In this document: positions 48,844 through 61,006 of the stretch, in pieces
Layout of the letters: the number at the start of each line of letters is the position of its first letter
How positions within the stretch are numbered: the first letter of the stretch is position 1
Origin: Mycteria americana
Lineage: Eukaryota; Chordata; Aves; Ciconiiformes; Ciconiidae
Direction of reading: 5' to 3'
Length of the DNA stretch: 64,000 nucleotides
NCBI RefSeq assembly: GCF_035582795.1
Contig: NC_134366.1
Location: 152,815,519-152,879,518 of the forward strand
Made by a program: the position numbers and the translations under genes
Notes under the pieces: model-generated
Database searches by the model: none
Told to the model about the DNA's origin: nothing
Seen by the model: only the letters and a program-made list of their open reading frames with translations

Positions 48844-49023
48844 ATGGGAGTACTTGTGTTCTCTGCGACTTGCAGTTTACTCCTTACTCTGGTGCGAGGG
48901 CACAGTTTATTCACATGTGAGCCAATTACTATTTCCAGATGTTCAGGAATGCCTTACAATATGACTTTTTTCCCAAACATCATGGGACACTATGATCAGG
49001 ACACAGCTGCTCTCCAAATGGAG
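48844..49023 (+). CDS. FZD6: FZD6 first coding exon (residues 1-60), gene continues beyond window
   Basis: FZD6 is a seven-pass Wnt receptor, mostly in non-canonical/planar cell polarity signalling. The exon encodes 60 residues. Residues 1-19 ([19 protein letters not shown]) form a hydrophobic signal peptide; then [20 protein letters not shown] begins the frizzled cysteine-rich domain, with Cys25 and Cys33 and the conserved glycosylation sequon N39-M-T41 in YNMTFFPN, followed by MGHYDQ. As I recall, human FZD6 reads [14 protein letters not shown]...[15 protein letters not shown], so the assignment to FZD6 rather than other frizzleds is strong. The start has A at -3 and G at +4. The exon ends GAG at 49023 before GTAAGT, phase 0. 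A probable acceptor is at 48810-48811, preceded by a modest pyrimidine tract. Human FZD6 has about 706 residues; the remaining domain and all membrane segments are not in this window. Confidence 0.95.
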
Positions 49024-52000
49024 GTAAGTTCTCCTACCCCTACTGTACTATGTAAATATAAACACTGTGAAGCAACCTTTTTTGTCATTGAGAAGTGATT
49101 TGTGATACCTGTTGCACTGAATGACAAGGCAGATAGTGTTTAGTGACTAGATGTTCCTTTAAAACTTTTTGGAGTGCACTAGAGCTGCTTGGTTGTATAA
49201 GCACTGTGTAAGGGAGCTATAGACAGCCTTCCCCCTGCCCCCCCCGCCCCCGCCTTGGATCCTGTATTAGAGTGGAAGAGGAATGGGTGTAGCACAGCAG
49301 TGTGGCTATTCAGAGCTCTCTGGCAGAGCTTATCACATGTAGTCCAGGCACCTCACTGATACACAGAGCACTTCTTGAAATTCTCTGGGGACGTAGGTTA
49401 TGGTGTCCTGACGCGCCTGTACTCAAGTGTGCGAAAATAATGTTTAGAAGTTGCTCTGTGTTCCTCTCTTAGCTTATGTCTATTAAGGAGAGGTACCTAA
49501 ACTTATTCTTAGCCCTGTTTGCCGTGGTGGCTTTTGCATTTTGTTGCCTTCTGACTGAAGGCTGAAACTTCTGACTGAAAGAGCAACTTTCTTCTGGGTG
49601 GGTTTTTTTTTTTTTTCTGAAAATACTTTCCTACCTGAACTGACTGTAACATATGTCTCCCTTGAGAATATGCCACCTTGTGGAAAGGCTTTGCCGATAG
49701 CAATAGCTATAAAGGGCAAGAGCCTCTCTGGGTCAGAGGCTTGTAAAACAAGTTTTAAACCTGTTTTAATAATGGCTTTTCAGTGGTAAGAGGAGGGGGA
49801 ACATCTTAACGCAGGTCTTGAAAATCTTACTGTCTTGTGCTGTGCAGAGAGTGAAAAAGAAGGGAGTTGAAAATTAAGAAGTTTCTAGTTTAAAAAAAAT
49901 AAATTATAGGTGGTATTGGAGGTAGCTACTATTACTGAAATCTTATTTGCATGTTCTTTACTGAGCTCGGAGGAGGAGCTTGGTTCAGTTGCCAAAACTT
50001 TTTTTAGTGTTGCTTGGGATAGTCAGGATTCCCTGTTTGGCCTCTAGCTGCCAGCCTGGAAGGGCACAGGCTTTGGTCTTGCATCGTGTTTGCTGGCCCA
50101 GTGTAGATGTATAGGAAATTCTCGTATCCAATGTTAAGACGCCTGTATGCAAGCAACTGAATTCAGCTACAGATCTCAGATAAATTGTGGGCTTTTCAAT
50201 TGGAAGGCAGGCTATAGGCTTCAGTTGTAAACTCTGTGTCGTGCCTTTTCCAGTCATCATTTGTCAGGAATGCTTTCTACAGCATCTGCCACTTTATCTC
50301 ATCAGGTATGCTGCTGGTTCTTACTTGGTGTGTCTTCACTATAACTGTTGAGCCAGCTTTTGTCAGTATTTGTGCCTTCCAGTCATGCTGCTGTTACAGC
50401 AGAGAGACCACAGAGCCATTTTTATTAGTTTGCTATGACTGACTTTTCTGAACTGTCAGTAACTTGTGCCTAGTGCATGCCTTCTGCGTGGAGGGAGTTC
50501 CTTTTGGAAAGGGTTCAGGGCTTACCTGTTCTCATGTAGCTACTTCATAAAAACTGCGTGGTAGTGAGAAGTTTTGTTGTTTTCTCTCTTTTTCCATCCT
50601 GTCTCCCTTATAACTACCTCTGACTACTGCAGTGGTTGATCGGTACTCGGCCAACTGACTGGGTGGCTATGTGGAACAACAGTGTCTATTAGGATTTGAT
50701 TTTCCTACCCTGTTTCATTTCCTTCCTGGTGTCCTGTCATTGCCACTGTCTGGCCTCTAATTTGGTATATCTCACTACTTGTGTTGTGCAAACATTTCTA
50801 AGCTACCTGATGTGTATGTGTGCTGATCTGCCTGCCTTTATTTGTGATTCAGCAGTGCTGATTGACTGCTTGGTGAAACTGAATTGTTCAGACAGCTGCT
50901 TTACTGGTGAAAGGATAGGGAAATTTCCCCCCACTCTCTGTGTAGCTTGTGTTGAATCTGTGGCTAGGGTTTAGGGTGGAGTTAATACGGTAAGCTTAGG
51001 GCAGTTCATTGCTGGGCCTTTTCTCTGAGGGAGGCCGGTGCGTACCAATGTCACTTACCCATTTTGATGGGGTTCTACATGGTATTCAGTAATGGCACCA
51101 GTAGAGTTTATCCATGGTTGATTGCAACAGGGAACCTTCTCAGGATTGTCAAAGGGTTCTGCTTTTCAGGGGACTTAGTGTTGCAGCAGAGGACGAGGAG
51201 CTATTGTCTTCTGGAATATTGTTTACACTTTGCAGCCATAAAGAGGTAGCGGGTTGGGAGGTGGAGGAGACTTCTGTTGTTTTAAGAGCTTGAATTTTTC
51301 TGTAATTGGTAGTCCAAACTTTGTTCATACCAAAGAAAGAATTTTAATAGTATGTTGATTAAAACTTCTTTCTTTTGATCCTCAGTAGGAATGCTTAAAG
51401 GCTTTGGTTTTTAATTCCCTTACTCTCTTCCCCCTCCCCTCCCCACAGCCTGTTCTGAAGACTGGGCAAGGTCTTAGGATGTAAACACTGGTTTGAGATT
51501 GAGGCTTGTAATATTTTCTGCACTTTATCTAACTGACTTTGAGCAAGCTGCTTAATCATGCAATCCCAGGGCACATGGTGGAGATTTCTTCAAGAAATCC
51601 AAGTATTTTGTGCAGAAAGGGCCTTGGTGCTAGTCCTGTTTTCTGTTCCTATCCCCTCTGGAAACTTCTTCCCATTACTTATTTGGAACATTTACTCACA
51701 GAAAGAACAAAGAATTGTCAAGGGGACAAGTCTCAAGGTGAAGTTCACTCTCCAAAACAGTGATAACTCTCTCCTGTATCCCACTCTAAATGCTCTACAG
51801 GTGTGTTATACTGTGGGGAGTCTTGTATAGCCAGAACTGTGCTTTCCATCTGCTGGAGCACGAAGGCTTCTGTACAGTTTCTCTACTTCCTGGAAAGGTG
51901 TTAAATTGGCATCTCTGGGATGGTGTTGTCATAGTAATCCTCCAGGAGAGGATCATGTGGAGTCACTGTCTCAGGTGGTGGTTGTCCTCCAGGAAGTCAG

Positions 52001-53127
52001 CTGGATCACCAGCTGATCTGTGGTCTTTCATTTCTGCCTCATGTATCAGCTCTTCATAATGATGTGCTATAGACCAGAACACTGAACTGATTAGAGCGGG
52101 GAAAAAAAAGACTAACTCAATCTTACGGCCTCTGTTAGGGGTGTTCCGGCTAGTGATGATAGTCCCTCTGGGATCTTATTTTCTGCAATTAAAAATTCAT
52201 AATTTCCAGTTACTCCCTCCATCCTTCCCTTTTTTTTTTTATTTTATTCTGAGCTTTCGACTTGGCAGACTGATTTTAGGCCACTTGAGTTTTGCTTTAT
52301 ATTTGAATTAATTTTGTTTATGCAACAAATGGTGATTTTAGGAAAGTAAAACCACACGACTTTGTGGTGTGAAGTTTTGTGTATGTTAGTTAAACAGCTG
52401 CGTGACAGTGGAACCTAATTATTTGCAGATGTTTACAGTATCTGTATTTCAAAGCAATTTAACAGTAACACTGCTCATGTTACTACTAGCTCAGATTGAG
52501 AGGCTGAAGATCTAGGGTTTGTCTAGTGAGGAAAATGGATGGACACAGCAGAATAGCTGGTTCATTACAGCTATACTTAAATAGGTGTAACACCCCCTCG
52601 TGGTCATCCTCAAAACCAAGTCACTTCTAATTCCAAAGCGGTTCCTACTTTGTAACTGTCCTGTAACTGTCCTGGAATAAGTTGTCAACATAAGGCGTTA
52701 TTCCACTAAGGCAGAGAATATTACTGTGTTGTAACTTTTTGTTCATATCTCTTAATCTGTTCTGCTGCAGTTCTGGAATGTGTCCACTGTAGACAAGCCC
52801 TTAAGACTTCCTGACCTGAGTAAGATCTATGGGTCTGTAGAAGTACAAAGGCAAAAGGCTTGCCAGTGAGTTTTTAAAGCAGACTATACAAAACACTGGA
52901 AAATGTCCCATGGAGAACAATAAAGTACCTCAGAGAGACTGGAAAAATGATCCAGTAGTGAGTTTTCCGTTCACTTCTGAGTTCATGATCGTGTGCCAGA
53001 ATATGTGTGTGCGTGTCTATGGAGAATTCGGTGCAACTGGCTGCAGCAGTGGGAGAACTAGGATCAGTTTAAATTAACAAAACCAGTTTGAAGTGGATTA
53101 AGAAGTGCCTTCAAAAGCTTAATACTG

Positions 53128-53946
53128 AATCATAGAACAGTTTGGGTTGGAAGGGACCTTTAAAGGTCATAAGTCCAACCCCCCCCGCAATAAGCAGGGA
53201 CATCTTCAACTAGAGCAAGTTGCTCAGAGCCCTGTTCAACCTGACCTTGAATGTTTCCAGGGATGGGGCATCTACCACCCCTCTAGGCAACCTGTGCCAG
53301 TGTTTCACCACCCTCACCATAAAAAATTTCTTCCTCGTATGTGGTCTAAATCTACCCTCTTTTAGTTTAAAACCATTACCCCTTGTCCTGTCGCAACAGG
53401 CCCTGCTAAAAAGTTTGTCCCCATATTTCTGATAAGCCCCCTTCAAGTACTGAAAAGCTGCAATAAGGTCTCCCTGGAGCCTTCTCTTCTGCAGGCTGAA
53501 CAACCCCAACTCTCTCAGCCTTTCTTCATAGGAGAGGTGTTCCAGCCCTCTGATCATTTTTGTCGCCCTCCTCTGGACCCACTCCAACAGGTCCATGTCT
53601 TCCCTGTGCTGAGGGCTCCAGAGCTGGACGCAGTACTCCAGGTGGGGTCTCACCAGAGTGGAGTAGAGGGGCAGAATCACCCTCAACCTGCTGGCCACGC
53701 TTCTTTTGATGCAGCCCAGGGTATGGTCGGCCTTCTGAGCTGCGAGCACACATTGTCAGCTCGTGTCCAGCTTTTCATCCACCAGTACCCCCAAGTCCTC
53801 CTCCACAGGGCTGCTCTCAATCCTTTCATTTCCCAGCCTGTATTGATACTGGGCGTTACCCCGACCCAGGTGCAGGACCCTGCACTTGGCCTTGTTGAAC
53901 CTCATGAGGTTCATATGGGCCCACTTCTCGAGCTTGTCCAAGTTCT
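53128..53946 (-). mobile_element. 5'-truncated CR1 LINE (3' end of reverse transcriptase ORF plus 3' UTR)
   Basis: CR1 is the main non-LTR retrotransposon of birds. The left edge ATCATAGAACAGTTTGGGTT, then GGAAGGGACCTT and TCCAACCCC, is the reverse complement of the CR1 3' end, with a single remnant of the terminal octamer. On the minus strand the frame from about 53941 down to 53210 translates as the C-terminal part of the CR1 reverse transcriptase ([79 protein letters not shown]-like VKHWHRLPRGVV). One in-frame TGA at 53756-53758 breaks it; no frameshift was noticed. The right edge near 53946 ends inside the ORF, a typical 5' truncation by incomplete reverse transcription. The catalytic core is absent, so it is dead on arrival. 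It lies antisense to FZD6. Confidence 0.95.
53210..53941 (-). pseudogene. CR1 reverse transcriptase C-terminal remnant with one stop
   Basis: This is the coding part of the CR1 copy. About 244 codons remain, split by TGA at 53756-53758 into segments of 61 (53756-53941) and 179 codons (53210-53749) in the same frame. It covers only the region after the catalytic palm motifs. Low damage suggests a fairly young insertion compared with the relic at 13.45 kb. No function is expected. Confidence 0.9.
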
Positions 53947-56900
53947 GAGAGTTAAAATTTTTAATGTAATCACTTAATTTGGTTCCACTAAATATAAATT
54001 TACAATTAATTCAATATGAAGATAAGTCCAAAAACTGGAAACCTGGCGTCTGCAAGCTTAAATCAGTACATATATGTATGTGTGTGTATATACACAGGGA
54101 GGAGGAGGCTGTCCACCTTCTGTAGGTTGGGAATTTTGGGGGAAGTAAGTGCTGTTTTGTGTAGAAGGTTGTTACTGGGATGTTCTGCAAAATAGCACCG
54201 GTGTGAATTTACTGACACCTCTACAGACAGGCATCCTGCCTCTCCCTCTTATTCCATATGAGCAGTGCTTGGTGTAATATGTGAACCACTAGTACTTAAA
54301 ACTTGAAGCTTAAATCTCTCTGCTCTTAAATTTTTGGTAGCTCAGCTTCAATTAGGAAAACAATCAATATTCTCTATCTGCCTGGAGTTATGTTTTGTCC
54401 CTGATGCTGCCTCAGAGCCCACGTTGGAGAAATGGTGCAGAGGTGTGGACATTGACCCAATGGAACAAGCACAAGGGGCTCTTTAATTCATATTTTGCTT
54501 GTCACATTTTTGCTGTTTCTTTACTATATATACCTGGTACTAATGGGCAGAGAAGGCTTGTGTAAGAAGTGGTAAATGTAGTGTGCTGTATGTCATATCT
54601 TACTTAGGACAAATGAAGGTAACTTTTCTAGCTTACCAGAACAAAGTGGTGGTCACAAAAGATTTTGGTGGTGAAAAAGCTAAATAGCTGCTTGTTAAAT
54701 GAAAGTTGGCAAATGCCAAAGTATTTTTTTATAGATACTTCATATGGATCAAGGGAAATACAACGCAGCACGACTGACTTCTGTGCTAGGTAAGTTTCTA
54801 GAAATACGGAATAGTTGGACGTGAATAGTTGTTTTGAGCATCACCACGTTGTTTGTAGAAAAGCTTTGTCTAAGGGGTCAAAAATGTATTAATTATACAC
54901 ATCTCTGTCATTTTCTACAATACCATACAAATTTGGGAAGTGTGTTTTCGTTTTGCACTCTCTTGCTCTCAAGTGTTCCAAAGAAACGTAAGTCATCATT
55001 AGTTCTTACAGTGGTTCTTACAGCAACACATTCATAAACCATCTTTGATTCCTGTGGGTTCACTAAATTACAGCCACTAAAAAAGTGTTTGCTACTTGTA
55101 GTACTGAGGCCCTTCAAGTGTGATTAGCTTATGCAGATTGCCTGAAACCAGACAGGCGAATGTGTGTAATCCTATTACACTGGCTTTAAGCGTATCAGTC
55201 ATCTGCAAAATCTAATGCTGCTTTGTCTGAGCAGCATTCCTTGTCTACTTGATAATGTGAATAGTACTGCCTTGCTCCTTGTTCTGAAAGGATGCTGCTT
55301 AGAATGCGTGGGGGTCCAAAGTAATGCATCGTTGATGAAGAGAGGGTGTTTGCCTTATGTTAACTGGAGTTCATTGAGATAGTGCTGACAGTGTGATTCC
55401 CAGAGCCTCATCGTTATCTGTGTTCAGAGGCTATGTCTACACTAGCAAGTAATTTGGTGTTACAGGAGTGGATCACTAGGTGAAGTTGTTAGCACACTTC
55501 TTACCTGTCCACTGCATGAGACTAAGGGGTTTTACTCTGGACTAGATTTAGGCCAGTCCTACTGTGCATGAGGTCTGAAGTAGGCCTATGGAAGGCTGTC
55601 TTCCAGATCTTTCTCAACAGCAGAGCTTTCTGGGAAATACTGTGGTATCCTGTTGTTGATCCCCTGCAGATTGCTGTCCCTTTCACAGTGCCCTGTCTAG
55701 TCTTCATGTGTAGCTGCAAGACCTGGTGGTTCCTGAGTCTCATTGTGCAGCCTGTGTCTCAGACCCCCTCTTCTCCACGCTTGTATGATAAGCGTGGTCA
55801 CTGGCTAAACCAAGGCACTGTAGGTGTGGAGTGACGGGGCTTAGTCCTGTGGCTAAGTCCAGGAGGACAGCTGTGAATGAATGGAGCCATGCAAGCTTCC
55901 CTAAAGCTATTTATATAGAGAAGGAAAACATGGACAGAGCTACTGAGTTTGGAACTGCTTTGCCTTCATTGATAGGAGGTGGTTAGGGCTTGGGAGCTGA
56001 GCCCAGGCTGGTGGGAACACATCATCCTTGGAGTTGGGGAAAGCCAGCAGTGGGTACAAAGCTTTCGGACATAGAAAGGTATATTTGAAGCTGGTATTTG
56101 TCCTTTAACACTTCAGCATTGTCACATTTAATTCCAAGATTGTCTCCATGTTTTTAAGGAAGTGGCTGTTGCCCTGTGCAACGTTGTGAACTTCACCTGG
56201 TCAGTAGCAAATCAGATTAGGGAGGACAAGTCTGCTAAGGGTGATATGGTGACCATGACTTCAAAGGTCATTCTTCACGTTGTTTTCCTTTGAATAGTAA
56301 ACAAGTGGACAAAATTGTATACCATTGTGTACATGTGGCCCACACTGTTTTCCCTCTGCTGTCCATGAGTTGTCAAACTGTGTGGGATCAAACATCTCGT
56401 TAGCAGCTCACATCTAGTGCGTAGGCCCATGGCAGCTCTGACAGCAGCAACTTCATTGCCTTGCAGGCCTTGGTGAACCACCAAGGTACATTTGTGGACA
56501 TCTTTGCAAGGCTCATGATGCTTATGTCTTCTACAAATCTAGCCTAAGAATGGAAGAGGATTCTGATGCCCTCTTTCTGAAGAGGGCTTTGTGGTGTTGA
56601 GGTGCCTTCCTGCAACTGTGAGAGATGCTGTTTGTCCACAGCACTCCATGGGTCATAAGGCTGTACAGAGCCCAGGCCCTTATTGCATGCAGGTGGAGGT
56701 GGAATGCGAGTTTAGTTTTCTACTTGCAAGATGGATGTGATGTTCAGGATGACAACTTGACTGCAGGACGTTATCTATGCCTTTGTTGATAAAGACCACA
56801 AAAAGCAAATGGTCCAGGAGCACATGGGATAGGGGATGTGGTCAAATGTCAATGCTTTCTTTTCCAGTGTGACAATGCAATGATTAAATGTGATGATTTC

Positions 56901-57423
56901 TAAAACTACTATTGTGTCATCTCTTTAGCTCTCTACTCCATTCCAAAGGAGGGGGTAGGAGTGTCTGCACCACAAAGCTTGCTGCCTTTTTCTCTCTCTC
57001 ACTGTTTGCTGTTGGGGCCCAGCAACCAGCCCTTTGGGGCAAACATGGTTGCTTTGTCTCCAACTGCCTTTTTGGACCTTTTCTGTGTATTGTATGCAGC
57101 TGTGATTGCTGCATCACAGTAGTAATTTGCTTGCCAGAGGAAAAGATGCACATGTCTGCTGCCTTCTCCTGAACTACGTAGTGGAGATGAGTGGAGACTT
57201 GCTTGCTTTCTGCTTAGCTATTAGAAGAAGGGAAGGTGTGCAGGGGAGCGTAAGAGCTGTGTAAGCAGCTACTGTAAATGGGGGGAGAGAAACTTGATAC
57301 GATATAGAGGCATAGGGGAGAGGTGTGGATAATCAGCCTCTGCAGGACAGAAAGGATATTCTCTTACCAAAGATACTTGCTCCTTTCTATCCCTGTAGTG
57401 AGACAGACAAGAGCTTCCTGGGG

Positions 57424-57436
57424 AAAAAAAAAAAAA
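57424..57436. repeat. Poly-A run, 13 bases
   Basis: A short A run in the FZD6 intron. No retrocopy was recognised next to it. Confidence 0.85.
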
Positions 57437-59443
57437 ATCATCCATCTTTGCTGTGCTTAACTTCTGGTAGATCGAGTTCTTTCAGAGGATAACCACATCC
57501 TTCCCAGTTTGGCCCATGCTGTGTTCCCCCAGAGGGCCTGCACAACCAGATTTCTTCAGTCCCAGTAACTACTGCCACTCCCCTGTTCGTAAAGCACTTA
57601 GTGGCCAAACTCTCCTCACGTTTATCCTGCATACAAAAATTAAAAGCAGCTTTGCAGAGAGGGACTGTGCCCATCCAGCTTCATTATGGCCTAGCAATAC
57701 CTGGTTACCCAGACTCCATGTCCCAGGTCTGTACTGCTTCACATGAGCTAATGCTCTTGCTAGGAAGGTACAAGGTGCACCATTTTAAGCAAAGCTTAAG
57801 AATCCAGCTGGGTGGGGGATCTCTCTAAGGAGTATGCCCAGAGCTACAAACACAATGTTATATGCTGAAGGTTAACATGGCCCACAGATCATAAGATGAA
57901 ATGGTAGAAGAAGAGGTGGCCTTGGGTTTTTAGAACAGAAGAAATGGGGAATATAATGGGGGGGGGAAAGGCACCATGGCCAACAAAATGAGCACTGTGG
58001 CTAACGATAAGGAAACACTGTCTAATACAGGCATTCAGAACTGGCGAGAATAGGAGGGGTCCCAGCAGCTACCTTGCTGTGTCGAGCATGCTGCCTGTCA
58101 CACTCCCTTGGGTGCTTAGGTGCCTGTGGATGGGGGTGAATAGCAGTTATTGATAAGGATGGAGGTCTCTGTAGGATTGGGCTGACTTACAGGCCTTCAT
58201 GCATCTGCCCCACCGGTTGCCGCTATAGTCAATACTTTGGCAGTTCTGGAGAGAAATGGAAGGTCTCCTGCAGAAAATGCCACCCCTGTCACATGTCTAA
58301 AGCCTCCTGATCCTTTACCAGTTGGGCAGCAGGGTGGGCCAAGAGCTGCTCTGGTCCTTTTCCATGTCCTTGGTGGGCCCGTCAGTGACTACTTGCACAG
58401 TGTAATTTCTCTGTTTGGCTTCCCCAGTGCCACCTCAGCTGCAAGGTGCTGCAGCATCGCCTCAGGGCTGACCCCCCCAGGGCCTTTTGTCTGCAGCAAT
58501 CTAGGAATGAGATGCTGGGGGAAGGGGGAGAAGGAAGAGGTGCCATTGCACATGCCTCTTATAAAGAGGTGGATGCATCCTCCTCTTTATCAGAGGCATG
58601 TGTGAAGGAGAAGAAAAGCAAATGTGAGTTCTTGACTGCCTGTGAGGTTACAGTACAATAACATGGCTTGTGAGCTCCCTACAGCCCCCAGCCTCTCATG
58701 GGTGAAGATTTCTGCAGTGTGATGGAGGTGCTGGGCATGTACCTGTTTATGTTTGGACTGGCTCCTGTGAGAGATGGGTGAAAGCTCACACCAGGATGTC
58801 CCATCAAGTAGTGAAAAGTTACTTCTGTGCTACAGCAAGCAATAAACTGTTGGGAAACTGTCTCTCCGTTGACTTGTTGATCTCACTAACAGGAGGAGGA
58901 AGGGTGTTTAAGGTGTCAAGTATTTGGGCAGAGATTTTGGAGGGATGGAGGACAGACTGTGTGAGGCAGTGCATGCAGAAAGAGGCTCCTGGAGTAACAT
59001 CATTAGCTTTGTTAAGAGAGCCCTTTCTCATATTTGGATATCTCGCATTGGGAGGGAGGAGGAGGTGATCATGAAGTAATGGGGTAAAGGAATTAGCTTC
59101 TTTCCTTAACAGCTGCCTCATCAATCCTTTAGAATTTGGATTTTTTTAAAATATTATTTAAAAGCAAGTTGTTTTTCTTGCTTTCTTGCCTCTCAGGTTG
59201 GCCTGTGTCTCAGAATAAATAAAAAATAAGAGTAAATAAAAGTTAATAAGTAAAAGTAATTTAAGATGCATGCATACATATGTCTACAGAGCAAAAGTCT
59301 GTAACTACTCAGGTTATAATTGTTTTGGGCATTTTATCTTCATAAAAATAAATAACTGAACAAAAATGCCACAGAAGAAATACACCTCTGTGGAAGATAA
59401 GAACTATCTCCCACACCTACTTAGGAATGAAGTATCACTTTTT

Positions 59444-59460
59444 AAAAAAAAAAAAAAAAA
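59444..59460. repeat. Poly-A run, 17 bases
   Basis: Seventeen A residues within an AT-rich stretch of the FZD6 intron. No retrotransposed gene body is recognisable upstream. Confidence 0.95.
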
Positions 59461-59527
59461 GAGATTTTATGTATATCTTTTAAAAAATCTTAATTACTGC
59501 TTTTCCTATTACAATAATGATCTACTC

Positions 59528-59587
59528 TGAATAATAATGATAATTATTATTAATTATATTAAAAATATTAATAATAATTATAATTTC
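59528..59587. repeat. AT-rich ATA/TTA simple sequence
   Basis: About 60 bases composed almost only of A and T in ATA, AAT and TTA arrangements, including near-palindromic stretches such as AATAATTATAATT. Likely slippage-derived low-complexity DNA, easily melted. Confidence 0.85.
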
Positions 59588-60972
59588 ATGTTTCCAAGCT
59601 ATAGTGAAGATGATAGCTATAGAAGTGAATTTAAACTGGCAGGCCTGGTTTTCCATTTTGCACGCACACTGGTCTTCCCAGAATCAGTGATTTTACAGAA
59701 AATTACTCTGGATCAAAATTTACGGCCGATGGTGGATGCTAAGTATATAGAAAGTTGGCTACATGGTGAAAGCTTCCCAAACACAAACAAACTGAGGCTG
59801 CCATCCAGTTTTCCATTGTGCTTTTAGACTATCTCTGGTTTGTGGCTCAGACTCTCAGGTCATTCATTTCTAGTGCTGTGTCTGATTTGTGTTGGTCTGT
59901 GCTCCTGTGTTGCTGAGAAGATCCCATCCTCCTTGTCAACCCCTGTGTATGACAGAAGCGACTTGTGCAGATTTTCTGGGGACTAAGCCAGTGTATTTGG
60001 AGTTCAGGAAAGCATTCGGTACTGTACTGCATGAGAATTGTTAAAATTACTAATTTCTGCAAACTTTCACTAATCTGTTCACTTTGTTGTGATGTAAGAG
60101 ACAATGTCAGTCAGTTGAAGCCCATGAAGCTGCATTTATCTACCTCAACACCTGCAGTTCTTACCTCTGTCTTCTGATTTCAGTATTTCCAGCTGGTCAT
60201 ACCTTGAGACACTGACACACTGCTTGACTGACGTGAGACAAGCTATGTCTCATTTTCATGAGATATGGGCAAGAAATCAACGGATGCACTTACTTTTCAT
60301 TTTGTTGGATTTGGGAGGCTGAGGGTGGCAGTTTATTATTCCCTGTTAGCATGGGAATTAACTTTATAAGTTAGGAGATTTTCCAGCTTACGTACAATAT
60401 TTCTATCCCCACCTAACCAACAGCGTGGCTAGCCCAGGTCTAGAAGAGTGGAAAACTTGATGCAGGCAACAGCGTAGCTCCTTGCAGAGCTTCCTCAGGT
60501 CTAATGGAATCAGCTTTGAGCCAAAGGTGTTGTGCCATATAACTGTGTTCCTGGGTGGACTCGGCACAGGATCAGCAGCCATGTAGACCTGGCACCTGGC
60601 TGGGCTGGTGCTGGTCTGTGCAGAGCTGGTTTGGATGCCTTTGCGTCCACAGAACTGGCTTTCTTGCCATCCCGGTAACTCTGTGATGGTAAAGGGCGTT
60701 GAATTCTCTGGTGTTCTCCTAGTATTAGCTTGGGTTTAGAAAAGGGGAGTTAAGTAACTTGTGGGGAAGAGGACTGGTTGTCCCTTCCAGGCTGAGCTGG
60801 CAGTGACAGGTAGATCTCTAACTGTCATTTGTATGGCTTTCTGGCACTGAAATGTCTCTTGCTTTCTCTGTTGATCCTGTATCACCTTATTTAAAATACT
60901 TAAATACTCAGTGGAACAGGATCCCCAGTTTCTCTCCCGTGAGCATACCAGTCACTGAGCTATTGACTTAAC

Positions 60973-61006
60973 CTTTTTCTTTTTCTTTTTTTTTTTTTTT
61001 TTTTTT
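60973..61006. repeat. Poly-T/pyrimidine tract
   Basis: CTTTTTCTTTTTC followed by about 22 T residues, ending at AAAAGGACTG. It could mimic a splice pyrimidine tract, but the frames that follow do not match FZD6. Confidence 0.95.

Noticed and set aside
51535-51575. Possible MIR-like fragment (CTTTGAGCAAGCTGCTTAAT)
   Set aside because: Only about 20 bases resemble the MIR core; well within chance.
56912-57172. 86-codon Cys-rich ORF considered as the next FZD6 exon
   Set aside because: Its cysteine spacing and residues do not match the frizzled cysteine-rich domain, and splice phases are not supported.
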